From: Bombyx mori
Lineage: Eukaryota > Arthropoda > Insecta > Lepidoptera > Bombycidae
Assembly: GCF_030269925.1 (NCBI RefSeq)
Contig: NC_085116.1
Location: forward strand, 8,060,001-8,124,000
Direction: 5' to 3'
Length of the DNA stretch: 64,000 bases
A model generated the notes under the pieces. It saw only the letters and a program-made list of their open reading frames with translations, made no database searches and was not told where the DNA came from. Both the position numbers and the translations under genes were made by a program. Each line of letters starts with the position of its first letter. Position 1 is the first letter of the stretch. Of this stretch, positions 21,401-31,367 are shown piece after piece.

Positions 21401-23833
21401 TGTGGATTTGGACGAAGTGACGAGTAAAGCCATCAGAGGTCGACTGGAGGAGGAGTTGGACATGGACCTCGCCGAGTACAAGTCATTCATTGACCACGAG
21501 ATGCTCACGATATTAGGTCAGATGGACGCGCCGACAGAAATATTCGACCATGTTTATCTCGGTTCGGAATGGAACGCAAGTAACCTCGAAGAATTACAGA
21601 GAAACGGGTTTGTATTTCTATTTACCCACTGAAATGTTTGAGAATGTCACGAATTTTACGTGACCTATATTAATTTATGCATGATAATTAACTTTGCAGA
21701 GTCAGACACATCTTAAACGTTACAAGGGAGATAGACAATTTCTTTCCCGGAATGTTTGAGTATCTGAACATAAGGGTTTACGACGACGACAAGACTGACC
21801 TATTGAAACATTGGGACAACACGTTTAAGTATATAAATAAAGCGAGAAATGAAGGTTCAAAAGTACTCGTGCACTGTAAAATGGGCATCAGCAGATCCGC
21901 CTCTGTCGTAATAGCTTACGCAATGAAAGCATTCAATTGGAATTTCGACAGAGCCCTGAAGCACGTTAAAGCGAAAAGGAGTTGTATCAAACCGAACACG
22001 AATTTTTTGAACCAACTAGAGACTTATCAAGGTATCCTTGATGCAATGAAAAATAAAGAGAAATTACAAAGATCAAAGTCTGAAACGAATTTAAAATTGC
22101 CTAAATCGGTTACGAAAAATGAGAACAAATCAATGGAGCCGACGCCTCTAGTCTTAGCTTTGACGGGATCGTACAGCGGCCGGCCGCGCTCGTGGTCGCC
22201 GGACACCAAGATAGCGTCTCAGCTCCTCCCTGCCCTCCCGCCGACGTCGGTTTCCCTCGAGAATTTAGCCTCCGAGACCAGGCACATGCTAATGCCGTGT
22301 GCCAACGGAAGCTACAGCGTATCACCGAATCAAATAATCAGATTAAAAGGCGAAGGCGCTCCATCAGTGAAACACATTGTGAATGAAATCGAGAACGCTA
22401 CGTCGGGCGATCGCAGGGATCTGAGTCGTAGATATCAAAAATTGATTTTTGGTAGTCAGTATGATTGTCTCAGCGATCGCTCTGTCGATGTTCCTAGCGC
22501 TCCGAGCGTTCCAACGCAAACTTCTCCGACGCGCAGTTCCAGTCTCAAATATGCGCAGCATTATTTCGAAGGAGATAGAATACACACGTGGGACCCCGGG
22601 GAAACGTCTGCGTGTCGAGACGAGATCGGTCGCAATCTTAGTAATAGTGATAATTTAGTAAAAAGTGACAGTGGCATCGTAGATATAAAAACGAATAAAG
22701 TGACAATTAGTGACGGTTACAGTTTTATCAATTTGACAGAACGGAATTTAGAAAGTGAAGGTAAACGAGTTCCCGACGAAGAAGCAGCACCTCCGAGTCG
22801 ACAAAGTTCGTGGAGTTCATTCGATAGCGCAGTTGTACTCGATCTGTCTCGGCACTCTTCGTGGGGCTCGTACGATACGAGAGGCGCAAAAACGCAGATC
22901 ATCGGTCGGGAGGAATCTATTAAACGAGCCAAAGATCGATCTGACGATCGCAACTTTAAGAAGGATGATACAGAACGCGGTGCCGAATGCGCGGCCGCCT
23001 CACAAAAACAGCTCTCCGATCTCAGCATCATAAGAGAACACAACGAGGCACGCAACGCCGAGCGGCGACTCACCGACAGATCCGGCCTCGTGGCGGACAA
23101 TGAAAGAAAATTTAACGAGACCTGTGCCATATTAAAAGAACTCGCCAACGCCGCAGCCAGAATGGAAAAAGCGAGAGACCGAGGGGCGTCCACGTGGAGC
23201 GGGCGCCTGGCCGCCTCCGTGCCCGTCGACACGTGGCTGCGAGCCGGCCTACGGCGCCGCCGGCCTGTCTGTGCTTCGCAAGGCGACTTGCCGCGCGCCG
23301 CAGCCGGACTCGTCAGTAACCTCAAAAAGGAGTTCGAAGCTCGCTCCGAAACCGATACATTGCGACGGTCGGAACCTCGCACTCGGACGGCAGCCAACGA
23401 GCACGCCGATAGATCTCCGGCGTCGCCACCTTCCGGCGAAGATCTCTCCGTGAAAGTCTTAGTAGACAGATACGACAGGCCCGGGCGTTCGAGGTCGGAG
23501 TCGGTCGGAACGAAAGGTCCACAAGAGTCCGTCTCGAAGAAATGTCGGTTGACGGCGGAGAGCGAGAGTCGCACTCGCACTCGCAGCGGCGCGGTGGCGC
23601 TGCGGAACTCGTTCTGCGGCGCCTTCCGCGGGCTCGGCGCCGACCGGCCGCCGCCCGCCCCCACCGTCCTCGCGTTGGCTCCTATCGACTATAACGATGT
23701 GGTGGTATCTACTGTGATGTCAAAAGCTCAAAACAAAAAACAATTGCAACACGGGAAGACGCATCCGTTAACGAGGCTCAACCTAAATCGGTCAAACAAT
23801 AGATGTTCAAATCCTGTATATAACACTATGTAG
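6412..23833 (+). CDS. ssh: Protein phosphatase Slingshot
   Basis: Slingshot dephosphorylates and activates cofilin, promoting actin filament turnover. Eight coding exons: 6412-6465, 12295-12356, 17910-18081, 18155-18318, 19465-19530, 19638-19832, 21338-21607 and 21700-23833. All introns are GT-AG with matching phases, giving 1038 residues, close to human SSH1. The start was chosen because it gives MALVTIRRSPSV, nearly identical to the N-terminus of Drosophila Ssh. The slingshot N-terminal region covers about residues 39-240, including ECYFANKG and MFYLLRPEETLK. A DEK_C-like segment follows, then the dual-specificity phosphatase domain. Its signature HCKMGISRSA lies at 21872-21901, with nucleophile C387 and phosphate-binding R393 intact. 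The tail after about residue 440 is long, low-complexity and rich in Ser, Arg and Ala, with much higher GC than the introns. Intron 1 (5.8 kb) and intron 2 (5.5 kb) are full of transposon remains. Confidence 0.95.
7478..7602 (-). repeat. Non-LTR retrotransposon 3' end (family 1)
   Basis: Reverse-strand copy of a LINE tail also seen at 59728-59850 and 63375-63752. It has the GTAGGCAGCGGC and CCCCTGGCATTGCTGAAG motifs and ends in a GGCAATAAAA-type tail (read as a T-run at 7478). It is 5'-truncated with no coding part, in slingshot intron 1. Confidence 0.7.
8148..8583 (-). repeat. Bm1-type SINE, near full length
   Basis: A tRNA-like head (GGCCTAAAGGATAAGACG and GTTCGAATCCCGCAGG on the minus strand) sits at the right end and an A-rich tail at the left. 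The body contains the typical segments around CCTACCACCAGTAATTACGC and GGGCTCCAGTAACCAC. Length is about 435 bp, as expected for Bm1 of silkworm. The head carries a local rearrangement (ACGACGTCGTCGACG). It lies in slingshot intron 1. Confidence 0.85.
8906..10212 (-). pseudogene. mariner/maT-type transposon with broken transposase
   Basis: The left terminal inverted repeat begins TAGTCTGGCCATAAATACTG at 8906; the right one (TTGTAACAGTATTTATGG) ends at 10212. The minus strand encodes a Tc1/mariner transposase in pieces. 9971-9486 carries a helix-turn-helix segment (GRPRSVRTKK) and the first catalytic aspartate in FLFTDEKFF. About 9380-9300 carries QQDSAPGHKAR with the second. 9289-9029 carries WPSSSPDLNPLDYDLW with the third. 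The third acidic residue is Asp, and its spacing fits the DD37D (maT) group rather than DD34E Tc1. In-frame stops or frameshifts near 9485, 9305 and 10010 mean it cannot make an intact enzyme. The right end stops short of the expected CCAGACTA and abuts Helitron-like copy B. Confidence 0.88.
10221..10796 (+). mobile_element. Helitron-like non-autonomous element, copy B
   Basis: Longest of the three related copies. It has the same left block and middle block, and a right end with hairpin AGTCGAATTCCGACT and terminal CTAG (10793-10796) followed by T. The middle contains an extra stretch in which ATGCTTCGTCA occurs twice (about 10426 and 10465). Its left edge directly follows the truncated mariner right repeat. 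Confidence 0.7.
11037..11345 (+). repeat. Dispersed lepidopteran repeat (CTAGCTTTTGCCCGCG type)
   Basis: Begins CTAGCTTTTGCCCGCGACTC and ends near TTCCTGAGATTAGCGCGTTC with an ACAAACAAACTC tail. This layout is very common in moth and butterfly genomes. I recognise the pattern but cannot assign a transposon class. Confidence 0.55.
11345..11590 (-). repeat. Non-LTR retrotransposon C-terminal/3' fragment (family 1)
   Basis: The reverse strand encodes YALDPLRSSTVRFQ, the conserved end of the same LINE polyprotein seen at 63375-63752 (there YYLEPLRSSTVRFQ). It is decayed, with stops after about 40 residues. It directly follows the dispersed repeat at 11037. Confidence 0.6.
12710..12915 (+). repeat. 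Diverged partial Bm1 SINE
   Basis: Keeps GGCACGGGTAAGTACGTACC, the CATTTCTGCC segment and the 3' GGGCTCCGGTAACCACTTAAC with a trailing A-run. The tRNA-like head is missing. It lies in slingshot intron 2. Confidence 0.6.
12938..13475 (+). repeat. Dispersed repeat (CTAGCTGACCCGGC type)
   Basis: Starts ACTAGCTGACCCGGCAGACT and ends with CAAATCGGTCCAGCCG, TTTAGCGAGACTAACG and an ATTTTTATATATAT tail. This is a recurring lepidopteran layout related in style to those at 11037 and 49046. Class not determined. Confidence 0.55.
14880..15100 (-). repeat. Dispersed repeat (AGCGACCCGCCCTCG type)
   Basis: Read on the minus strand it starts with AGCGACCCGCCCTCG. It also contains TTTTAAAGATTTAAGCATAC and an internal block found in many lepidopteran introns. 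The terminal motif is shared with 49046-49250, which lies in the opposite direction. Confidence 0.5.
15825..15925 (+). repeat. Old Bm1 3' fragment
   Basis: About 100 bases resembling the Bm1 3' region: TCTATGGGCTTTGGTAATTACTTAACACTAGGTGTGCTG in pieces, with many substitutions. Weak but collinear. Confidence 0.4.
19855..19985 (+). repeat. Jockey-like LINE 3' untranslated fragment (family 2)
   Basis: Matches the 3' segment of the element at 28219-28960, with TTGCTAGGGTTA, GTTAGCAACGTCG, GAGCCCCGTGAGCT and a final ATAGGTAGGGAAAA tail. It is strongly 5'-truncated and starts 22 bases after the donor of slingshot exon 6. Confidence 0.6.
20636..21066 (+). repeat. Bm1-type SINE, near full length
   Basis: The head AGTCGCCGTGGCCTAAAGG, the B-box-like GTTCGAATCCCGCAAG, the full body and a short A-rich tail (ACAACAAAAAAA) are all present in order. 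It is the best Bm1 copy in the window, in slingshot intron 6. Confidence 0.88.
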
Positions 23834-24009
23834 AACTATTTGTTTTTATTTTTTATTTTTATTTATTGTGAATTCTTGCCAAACTCGAACTTTTATCTTA
23901 CTAGAGTTTTATATGATACCTATATTTACAAATGAAAATGCAGTGTATTTGTCTATCTTGTAAAATTGTACTGAACAGCTGTTTGTGCGTAGAAGATGTT
24001 TAAAAAGAG

Positions 24010-24027
24010 AATAAACAACTCAATAAA
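24010..24027 (+). terminator. slingshot poly(A) signals
   Basis: Two forward AATAAA hexamers (24010-24015 and 24022-24027) lie about 180 bases after the slingshot stop codon. Cleavage is expected at roughly 24040, almost where the convergent WD40 gene should also end. Confidence 0.65.
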
Positions 24028-24057
24028 AACTTTAAAATAAGTTTTTATATGTGACGT

Positions 24058-24063
24058 TTTATT
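24058..24063 (-). terminator. WD40-gene poly(A) signal
   Basis: Reverse-strand AATAAA about 130 bases downstream of the WD40-gene stop codon. The expected cleavage site, near 24035-24045, falls on the predicted slingshot cleavage site from the other strand. Confidence 0.55.
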
Positions 24064-24193
24064 AAAGGAATCTGCTATAAAAGGGCCAATTAGAAAAAAA
24101 AACCATGGAATAGTAGAGAGGTAAAATAAAAGACCTGTTTTGTTGAAAGTCCACCCTTGACATTTTCATTTTAAATGTTGGAGTTTCTCAACA

Positions 24194-27100
24194 TTAGCCA
24201 AAGTCCACGCACTGTAGTCGTTTTCCAGTGACGAAGGAAACGCGGGGCACGTTTTGTATTTCACTAATATTTTTGTATGTGTCTGGTATTTTCGTATTTT
24301 TCCTTCTAATAACGCCAAAGTCAAATGCGTATATACCGCCTGGATTGTTGCGAATGCTGCACTCGGTCTGTGAACAATACTAATTAATGTATTGACTCTT
24401 ACAATACAATTTAGTGCTCAACTAAATATTTGACTGTCTCGTCACTATTGCACTTTTCTTTCCTTAATAGTGTCTTCAAGTGAGTTATACTTTAGCAAAA
24501 AATTAATTTCGTTTAAGATAGAATTGGACCGTTTCACAACACATTAAGAATGAAACCCGCAAGAATTTTAATTTGCGTAAAAACCGATGAGGGGACCTAC
24601 GTGTGGGCGTGTGGGTATCACCGCTCTGCCTATTTTCTGCGACGAAGCAATAAGCCGTTCCGGGTTATAATTATATAATGAAGACTTCGAGAATTATGTA
24701 ATTAAGATGCCATAGGTGGGTGGCGGCATTTATAATTCTATGGGCTCCAGTAATCACGTAACATCAGATGAATCATGAAATAGATCACCACCTACCAAAG
24801 CTAAAAAAAATGAATGTGTTACGTTTTTATAAAATGTAATTTTTATGAGTTTCAAACAAAATTACGTTCACGAATGTGGATGAAAATAATAAAAAATGTT
24901 CTCACTATTTTCATGTTAACATCTATTAATCTCAAAATATTTGAGTCTGAGCCACCACACAAAATCAGGTTTGTCTCTGGAACCAGCTTCCCACAATACA
25001 ATTTTGACTGCTGGTTATCAGGTTTTATGGTTTCAATCAATTTACACGAACCGTAATCCCAGAGCTGAATACAATCGTTCTCTTGCCATGAACAAGTGAG
25101 TATCTTAAAAGTAATCAAATACACGTGAAAAACTAAGCTTCCCTCAGTTCATAAGAATTATATCGCTTTTTTAAATTAAGATGTTAGCAAGACTTGACAT
25201 TTTAGCAAGACCAGTAAGTGTTCTCGTCCAACTCGAATGCGACCAAGAGTTTGATGTACAACTTAACCCACAGACACAACCCAATGATCGCGGTGCCGAT
25301 CCGGCGGAGCATTGTTCTTGCTAGAGCAGATGTCAGCAGTTTCAGGCCGAGCCCAGTTGCTCGCCTTACCGTCCGACAAAACCAGAATAGTCACTCGAGG
25401 CTACTGGTAATTTGTTAGGGAAAAACACAAGAATGTTAAAATTCTTTCATTAAAATTAACATTAATTTTATAGAATAAATAAAAAGTACAATATTTGAAT
25501 ATATGTAAATAGATAGAAAAAGAAAATAAATCAGCACAGGCTCATCGCGATATTCCAAGTACCTAACTCTGCCATTGCTTTGTCTATCGTTCTCAGTGCA
25601 ACAGATAAATACTACTGAAATACGATTGTGAAGAATGATACACGCGTCAATTTGGCATGTGGAATGATACATGCACGCGCCGCATTGGAGGATTAAGCGC
25701 GGGATGTTGAACGAGAGAGGGTTTTAGTCGGGTCTACTCCACCATACCCAGTTTACTGGCGTTAAACAATCATGCGTTACATTTTAAAGGGTAAGTCACT
25801 AACAATACAATTAATTCTAAAGGTAAGCGGCGATAGTAATCACAAACACAAGTTAATATTATGTTAAATATTAAAAAAAATATTATGTTCACCTTTCCTT
25901 ACTTGCAGGACTTGCCGAAAGAAAACAAAATTAGATTTAATAATAATATTGCAATTTATAATGCTTTTGACAATAATAACTGCATCTTGACATCCAAAAA
26001 ATATGCATTTAAATTAATAGACATAAATAATATAATAAAATTTAGATAGATTAAGGACATCAAAAAATGAAATATTTAAATTAACTAATAAAAATTTTAG
26101 ACAAGTAGCAACTTTGTCAATGGCAAAATTAAAACGCCTGTCGTCAGCTGAGACTGAATGGAACACAATAGCTTAATAATGAAGGAAATATGCAAACCGT
26201 TTTTCCAGGCTTATCGAAATCCAAACCTTCTCCACACATGTGAACTCCGAAAAGGTAACGTGTTGCATATGGTTGTCTATCATCCCAGAACATAACAGTG
26301 TTATCCCAACCTCCAGATATTAATTCATGGTGAGATTTTGGATTAAAAGCACATGCAAAAATTCTTGACGTGTGTCCGTCCATTATATTCTTACGTTGAC
26401 TGGGAAAATGAAAATATCACATGCAACTATGTACCTCAAATGTAAGGATGCACCTAATAATATACATACCCTTAGTAGGTATTCATGCCATAAATATTTA
26501 CAGTGAAATTTTCAAATTTATTGTATTACGTGAAACATTACTGCAGTGTGGGTTAGTTTATATACATATACATATTAATATATTTTGATAATTAGCTAGA
26601 ACATGATTCTTTAAACGTTGTCGATTTTAGAATTCGTTAAAGATTGCAACGCGCACTTTCTTCATGTAAAAATTAGTAACCGCCAATGCCAAAATGTTTT
26701 AGTGACTCCAAATTACACTGAAGTATGAAACCTACAAATTATGAAGGCGTTTAGAGCATTTGCTACTATAAAATTGACCATAGTGTAAAATTGCATTTGG
26801 CTCGCCATACCCCATACCCCATTTTTGTAGCCCGTCGTTTGGTTTTCTTTATAACCGCACTTTAATTTCGGAAGAATAGATAATAAAAATCCGCGAGAAT
26901 TAAAATTAAAAGCCCTAAATATAAAAATATAAGTTTGACAAGTTATGTTTATGTACATACTTTTAAAGATGTTTTTCACTGTACATTAGTTACGGCCAGA
27001 CTGTAAAATTTAGTCATAAATATTTTTATACCTAGAATAAAAAGCCCTTTCTTGAGTTTGTGCTTCTTCATCATACATGTTCAATTTCGAATCGTCTCCA

Positions 27101-30100
27101 TAGGTAATAAATTTACTAAATCGAGGGTGGTAGTTTAATCCTAATATTTGTCTTTTTTCTCTAATAGTATACAAGCATTGATCATATTTATATTTCCAAC
27201 ATTTAATGCATCCATTCACATCTGAAAATGAACAGAACTGTAGGAACAACAATTAGAAAATTTCTATAGGTTTTTGCTCTACTTCTAATTACTGGTAAGA
27301 TGTCAAGTGCATCCGCACGGGTAGCTATCCGTTAGCGGTCCGCTATCTGTGAGCTCTGCAAGTTTCTAGCAGATGGCGGTGTAAGTTAGCTTATCGACGT
27401 GTGCTTTGTTGTCTGGGTTGCGTAAGTATCTAACAGATGGTGCTGGATTGATATTTTTTTGTTTTTTTTTTAATTTCTTAGATGGATGCACGAGCTCACA
27501 GCCCATCTGGTGTTAAGTGGTTACTGGAGCCCATGGACATCTACAACATAAATGCGCTACCCACCTTAAGATATAAGTTCTACGGTATCAGTATAGTTGC
27601 AACGGCTGCCCCACCCTTCAAACCGAAACGTATTACTGCTTCACGGCATAAATAGACGGGGTGATGGTACCTACACGTGCGGAAGAGGTCCTACCACCAG
27701 TAATTAAGCAAATTATAACTTTGCGGATTTGATTTTTATTACACGATGTTATTTCTTAACCGTGGAAGTCAATCGTGAACGTAAGTACGTATTTCATTTA
27801 TCACTAGTGGTAGGACCTCTTGTGAGTCCGCACGGGTAGGTACCACCGCCCCGCCTATTTCCGCCGTGAAGCAGTAATGCGTTTCGGTTCGAAGGATGGG
27901 GTAGCCGTTGTAACTATACTGAGACCTTAGAACTTAGGTATATCTCATGGTGGGTGGCGCATTTACGTTGTAGATGTCTATGGGCTCCAGTAACACCAGG
28001 TGGGATGTGAGCTCGTCCAACCATCTAAGCAATAAAAAAAAAAAAAATTTTTCATTACAAAAATTGGTACCCGTCTGCAGAATACAAACACCGTTGCGTC
28101 GCTCGACACGAATGCACCGGACGTCTTATCCTTTAGGCCACGACGACTGTTTGACGATGAAATGTTTAATTAAAGATCAATGTTGGTCTTCTATCGGTTC
28201 TGAACCTTTTTTCCTACTTAATTGCTGGTAGCCAAAGGGGCTATTCCAGCTACGCTTGGACTGGTAGGTGAGCTCACGGGCTTAACCTAAGAGAAATGCT
28301 AACACTAGCCCTAGCAAGAGCAGTGCTTCGCTGAATCTACCAGTAGATCGGAATCGCGACCTACAGAGAAGATCCGGCGAGAAACTCAGTGGGATGTGTC
28401 TAAGAGCTAAGTTGCACGTCGAACTCTTCTTCGTATTTGACGTACATATCGGTTCTAAATTTATGTCGTCGTGAAGATCGACATTCCTCACGTACCACGG
28501 TGCTCCGAAAGCTATCCTGCAGAATGGATTGGATATTTCGAGAGAGTTCATGTGTGTGCCGACCGCGTGAGTGAACACTACATTTGAATAGGTCATGACG
28601 GCACGTAGGGTAGAGCCGACCGAGTAGGAACACGGCTCGGTCGCGGACTGTTTTATATGAGGATGGAATGTGATCCCTTTGTCAAGGGTGACGCCTAGGT
28701 ACTTGGCCTTCGAGTCCCAAAGCACGGGCCTGCCAAAGATTTTGATAGCGGATATGGAGTCACCGCGCCTAATTCAGGACGAGATATTGGCAGTGGCGTC
28801 GGAAAGGCCACCCTTTTTGAAGAGCACGACTGTGCTTTTCATAGGATTGATGTCGCTCCGCCACTTCCGGAACCACTTTCTTAAATTGGTGGCCACGATC
28901 TGCGGCTTACTGTGGATCAACGACATCTTTCTACTCAAGTAGTAGATAGCCGATGATATCGGAAACTGATAGTGACAGCGAAGCGTGACCAGTTTTATTA
29001 TGTAATTAACATAAAACTAATTTTTTTTAATATATACTCCACAAACGAAAAAAAGAGATAAATATAATTATCAAATGAAATAAAAGTTTAAATTAGGTAC
29101 CATAAAAGAAGATTATATATTACTAAAATTAGTTTAACGTTACATGTTCTTGTAAAATGTATTTCTTACATATTAAAGTTAGACATAAAATGCGTGTTAT
29201 TTTGTTTTTTATAAGAACGCTGAATGCAAGCAGCGCAGGACCGATCTTTGTGGTAAGGCTTAGGGGAGCCTATGTCCAGTAGTGGACGTCTGTGAGCTGA
29301 TAGAATAGAATAGATAAGAACGCTTCTGTGTCCATTAACTAATTTTAAATAGGCAAAAAGAAAACAGTACAGTATCTTATTCTCATCCGTTTGACAACGG
29401 CTTTCCTTTATTTTTTGTGTAGTAGGTAGGTATTGATGTGTAAAAGCTCTTGATGGGAGTTAAAAAAGTTTTTTCTTTATCTTTACAATACACTACATAG
29501 TTCCTAATTTTTTTAATTGCCTAAATTTGTTAATTAAAAACATGAAAATATTTCACGTAAAATTAATTTAAATCTTATGGTGTCATTAAATTCTCAATAG
29601 ATCACTGATGCTCTTGATTAGCTATATGCTTGTATGTTTTTTAAATACCAGGAATTCATTGCAGTAACATAGCAGTAGCGTAAAAAGTATTTTAGAATTA
29701 GTAAAGTACAAACTCACAAGATGATAATAGCGTATTTGTGATCGGGTGTGCTTTACTGACTGGACGATGCTTGATAGCGGTCACGGGTCCCGGATATGAA
29801 CGACATTCATCGTCGACAAGCAAATGTGTGCAAGTTCCATCGTTGCAACTGAATAATCTTATTGTTCCATCCGTGAAACCAGTAGCAATTTCATTTACAT
29901 CTTCCGTATACTTACAACACATTATTTCTTTGTTTGTGTCTCTACGAATTTATATTTGAATCTAATTAATTAATTTATTTATTTACCTTTTAACATACGA
30001 ATGTGCTTATGGTCATATGAACAATGCATATTATGATTCGTCTTCCATATAGTTAATATTCATCTTAAATGAGATCACTTACATTACTGAGAGAACGTTA

Positions 30101-30300
30101 ACTTGCCCTTGATATACTTGATTTTGTTCAAGAGGAAACGATCTATGCTCAACGTTAGGCATGCTAGTGTGTACCGATACTATTTCCTTAGTTGGAGGAG
30201 CATTTCTGATGTAAGTGTTAGTAACTGCGAAACTTTTACGAGCAGTTTTGATACTGGTCAGTGCCATTGGTCCGGCTAAAGCTGTTCGCTTCGGTTCCAT
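24194..30300 (-). CDS. WD40-repeat protein, function unknown
   Basis: Six exons on the minus strand: 30300-30083, 29941-29718, 27221-27032, 26399-26198, 25103-24906 and 24367-24194. All introns are GT-AG with matching phases, giving 401 residues. After an unstructured N-terminus of about 65 residues, the protein is a run of WD40 repeats. Visible repeat cores are IATGFTDGTIRLF, VNGCIKCWKY, LISGGWDNTVMFWD, LTCSWQENDCIQLWD and ILCGGSDSNILRLID, with a closing strand NNPGGIYAFDFG; with the intervening blades this should form a seven-bladed propeller. WD40 propellers are protein-binding platforms, and nothing here shows the partner. The acceptor of exon 2 is weak, and exon 3 could start 15 bases earlier; I chose the start that restores the repeat. 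Intron 2 holds SINEs and a LINE, and intron 3 is mostly an old mariner. The last exon was placed by its conserved final repeat. Confidence 0.85.
24546..24810 (+). repeat. Diverged partial Bm1 SINE
   Basis: A collinear but heavily mutated Bm1 body lacking the tRNA-like head: AATGAAACCCGCAAGAATTT, then the CTCTGCCTATTTTCTGCGA segment, then GGGCTCCAGTAATCACGTAAC and an A-run. It lies in the last intron of the WD40 gene. Confidence 0.6.
25220..25425 (+). repeat. Jockey-like LINE 3' fragment (family 2)
   Basis: Resembles the family-2 3' untranslated region: AACCCACAGACACAACCCAATG, a GATCCGGCGGAGCATTGTTCTTGCTAGAGC stretch (quoted here only as landmarks) and GAGCCCAG. It is diverged and lacks the poly(A) end. 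Confidence 0.5.
26473..27003 (-). mobile_element. Fossil, internally deleted mariner
   Basis: Related to the mariner at 8906-10212 but without its middle. The left end resembles the terminal repeat (CATGCCATAAATATTTACAG). Next come blocks matching 8965-9005 and 9060-9205 of the other copy (for example TTTAAACGTTGTCG and TAGTGACTCCAAATTA), then a jump to the AAATTGCATTTGGCTC block of 10003 onward. The right end reads TTACGGCCAGACTG. About 800 bp of transposase are missing. It fills about 530 of the 632 bases of WD40-gene intron 3. Confidence 0.7.
27462..28149 (-). repeat. Bm1 SINE interrupted by a second Bm1
   Basis: The outer, minus-strand Bm1 runs 27462-27797 (tail and body) and resumes at about 28036-28149 (tRNA-like head, ending GGCCACGACGACT). 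The break falls in the GTACGTATTTCATT region, and TTTCATT appears on both sides, consistent with a target duplication. It lies in WD40-gene intron 2. Confidence 0.8.
27806..28035 (+). repeat. 5'-truncated Bm1 nested in another Bm1
   Basis: A plus-strand Bm1 starts mid-body at GGTAGGACCTCTTGTGAGTC and runs to its 3' end with a long A-run (AATAAAAAAA...). Its 5' truncation and poly(A) tail fit insertion by LINE machinery into the older minus-strand copy. Confidence 0.8.
28219..28960 (-). pseudogene. Jockey-like LINE reverse-transcriptase C-terminal remnant (family 2)
   Basis: The minus-strand reading frame 28725-28282 contains KYLGVTLDKGITFHPHIK, GSTLRAVMTYSNVVFTHA and GAPWYVRNVDLHDD, the conserved thumb/C-terminal part of Jockey-clade reverse transcriptases common in Lepidoptera. 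The catalytic YADD core is not present, so this is a 5'-truncated piece. Stops and frameshifts break it (one overlapping frame carries FLLGRLYP). The family-2 3' untranslated segment follows at lower coordinates (28219-28410). The same 3' segment recurs at 19855, 25220, 30655, 41516, 45742, 60868 and 62018. Confidence 0.8.
29215..29305 (+). repeat. LINE 3' terminal fragment (GTCCAGTAGTGGACGTC type)
   Basis: Contains GGGGAGCCTATGTCCAGTAG and TGGACGTCTGTGAGCTGATAG followed by an ATAGAATAGAATAG repeat. This is the usual 3' end of the lepidopteran endonuclease/reverse-transcriptase LINE whose coding end appears at 62080. No coding sequence here. Confidence 0.6.
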
Positions 30301-30654
30301 TGTGAAATTTACTTTTTAAAATAACTGATTAAAATTTTGTAAACGATTGATAAATACATACTTCATATTTTGACTTAGACAGTGTCTGCCTTTGATGACT
30401 TTTGGCGGCGTTCATAAATTATTTCCATTCATTGGACCTATCTACGTATAGATATTAGCACTATAATAATCGTACCAACCTAAATTAATGACGTAAAATG
30501 TAGGAGGTAGTATTTGTAACATATCAGTACCATAAATGATTAATTTTAAGGGTATTCTTTTGTTTTCGTGAATTGTTAGTTGGAACCACTCATGCGGTTT
30601 GTACTAAATGCGCTTTATTTGTACTGGATTAAGTTTTCCTATATATTTTTTTTC

Positions 30655-31015
30655 CCCTACCAATTGCTGCTAGGCTAGGCTAGGCTAGGCTGCTGGTAGC
30701 CTAAGGGGCTATTCCAGCTACGAGCGAGCGAGTAGGTGAGCTCACGGGCTCAACCTGAGAGAACTTGCTAACACTAGCCCTAACAAAAGCAGTGCTACGC
30801 AGAGTCTACCACCAGATCGGAATCACGACCCACTGAGAAGATCCGGTGAGAAAATTAGTCGGCTATCGTCGAACTCTTCGCCGTAATCGACGAGTTTGAC
30901 GAAGACGGCGACCGGTGCTTAAAAAGCCTAAAAGCACCGAGAGTGAATCCGGAGGATTCGACAAGACATGTTGCGGGCGACGGCGGCTTTGTGTTGCCCC
31001 GTCGCCGTCGGATAA
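30655..31015 (-). repeat. Jockey-like LINE 3' fragment (family 2)
   Basis: A reverse-strand copy of the family-2 3' segment: T-rich start, GCCTAAGGGGCTATTCCAGC, GTGAGCTCACGGGCTCAACC and CAGATCGGAATCACGACCC. A small tandem repeat of TAGGC (about four units, near 30670-30690) marks its tail side. The part from about 30880 is GC-rich and not obviously from the same family. Confidence 0.65.
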
Positions 31016-31197
31016 GAGCATATTATATTCTAATGATTGAACCTATGTACAACAATCGCCTTCCGAAATTTGATCTAAACTTTATACATACCTTATGAAC
31101 TAATGATACTTTACATATGATAAATCTGAACGAAACAAATTTTAATTTCATATATAATAAATGTAGTTAATAGTCACGTAGGTACTTTTTATATACT

Positions 31198-31230
31198 GGT
31201 ACAAAGTTTTTGCTTCACTTATTAATAGGT
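31198..31230 (-). repeat. Short fragment of the Helitron-like left end
   Basis: About 33 bases (GGTACAAAGTTTTTGCTTCA) are the reverse complement of the first bases of Helitron-like copy A. No other part of the element is present. Confidence 0.4.
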
Positions 31231-31367
31231 ATATATATTTCATTGTTCCTAATTTTAATCGAATTTTGTGTTCTAATGAAATATATTATTTAAACCATAA
31301 TACATAAACATGGTGGAGGTGTCTTCAATTGTTTAATTGTTTATTCACAATAATTTTGTTTTCTTTT

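Noticed and set aside
22717..23664. Long reverse-strand open frame (315 codons) opposite slingshot exon 8
   Set aside because: It is the antisense of a GC-rich, Ser/Arg/Ala-rich coding exon, where stop codons are rare on the other strand. Its composition mirrors slingshot and it has no domain.
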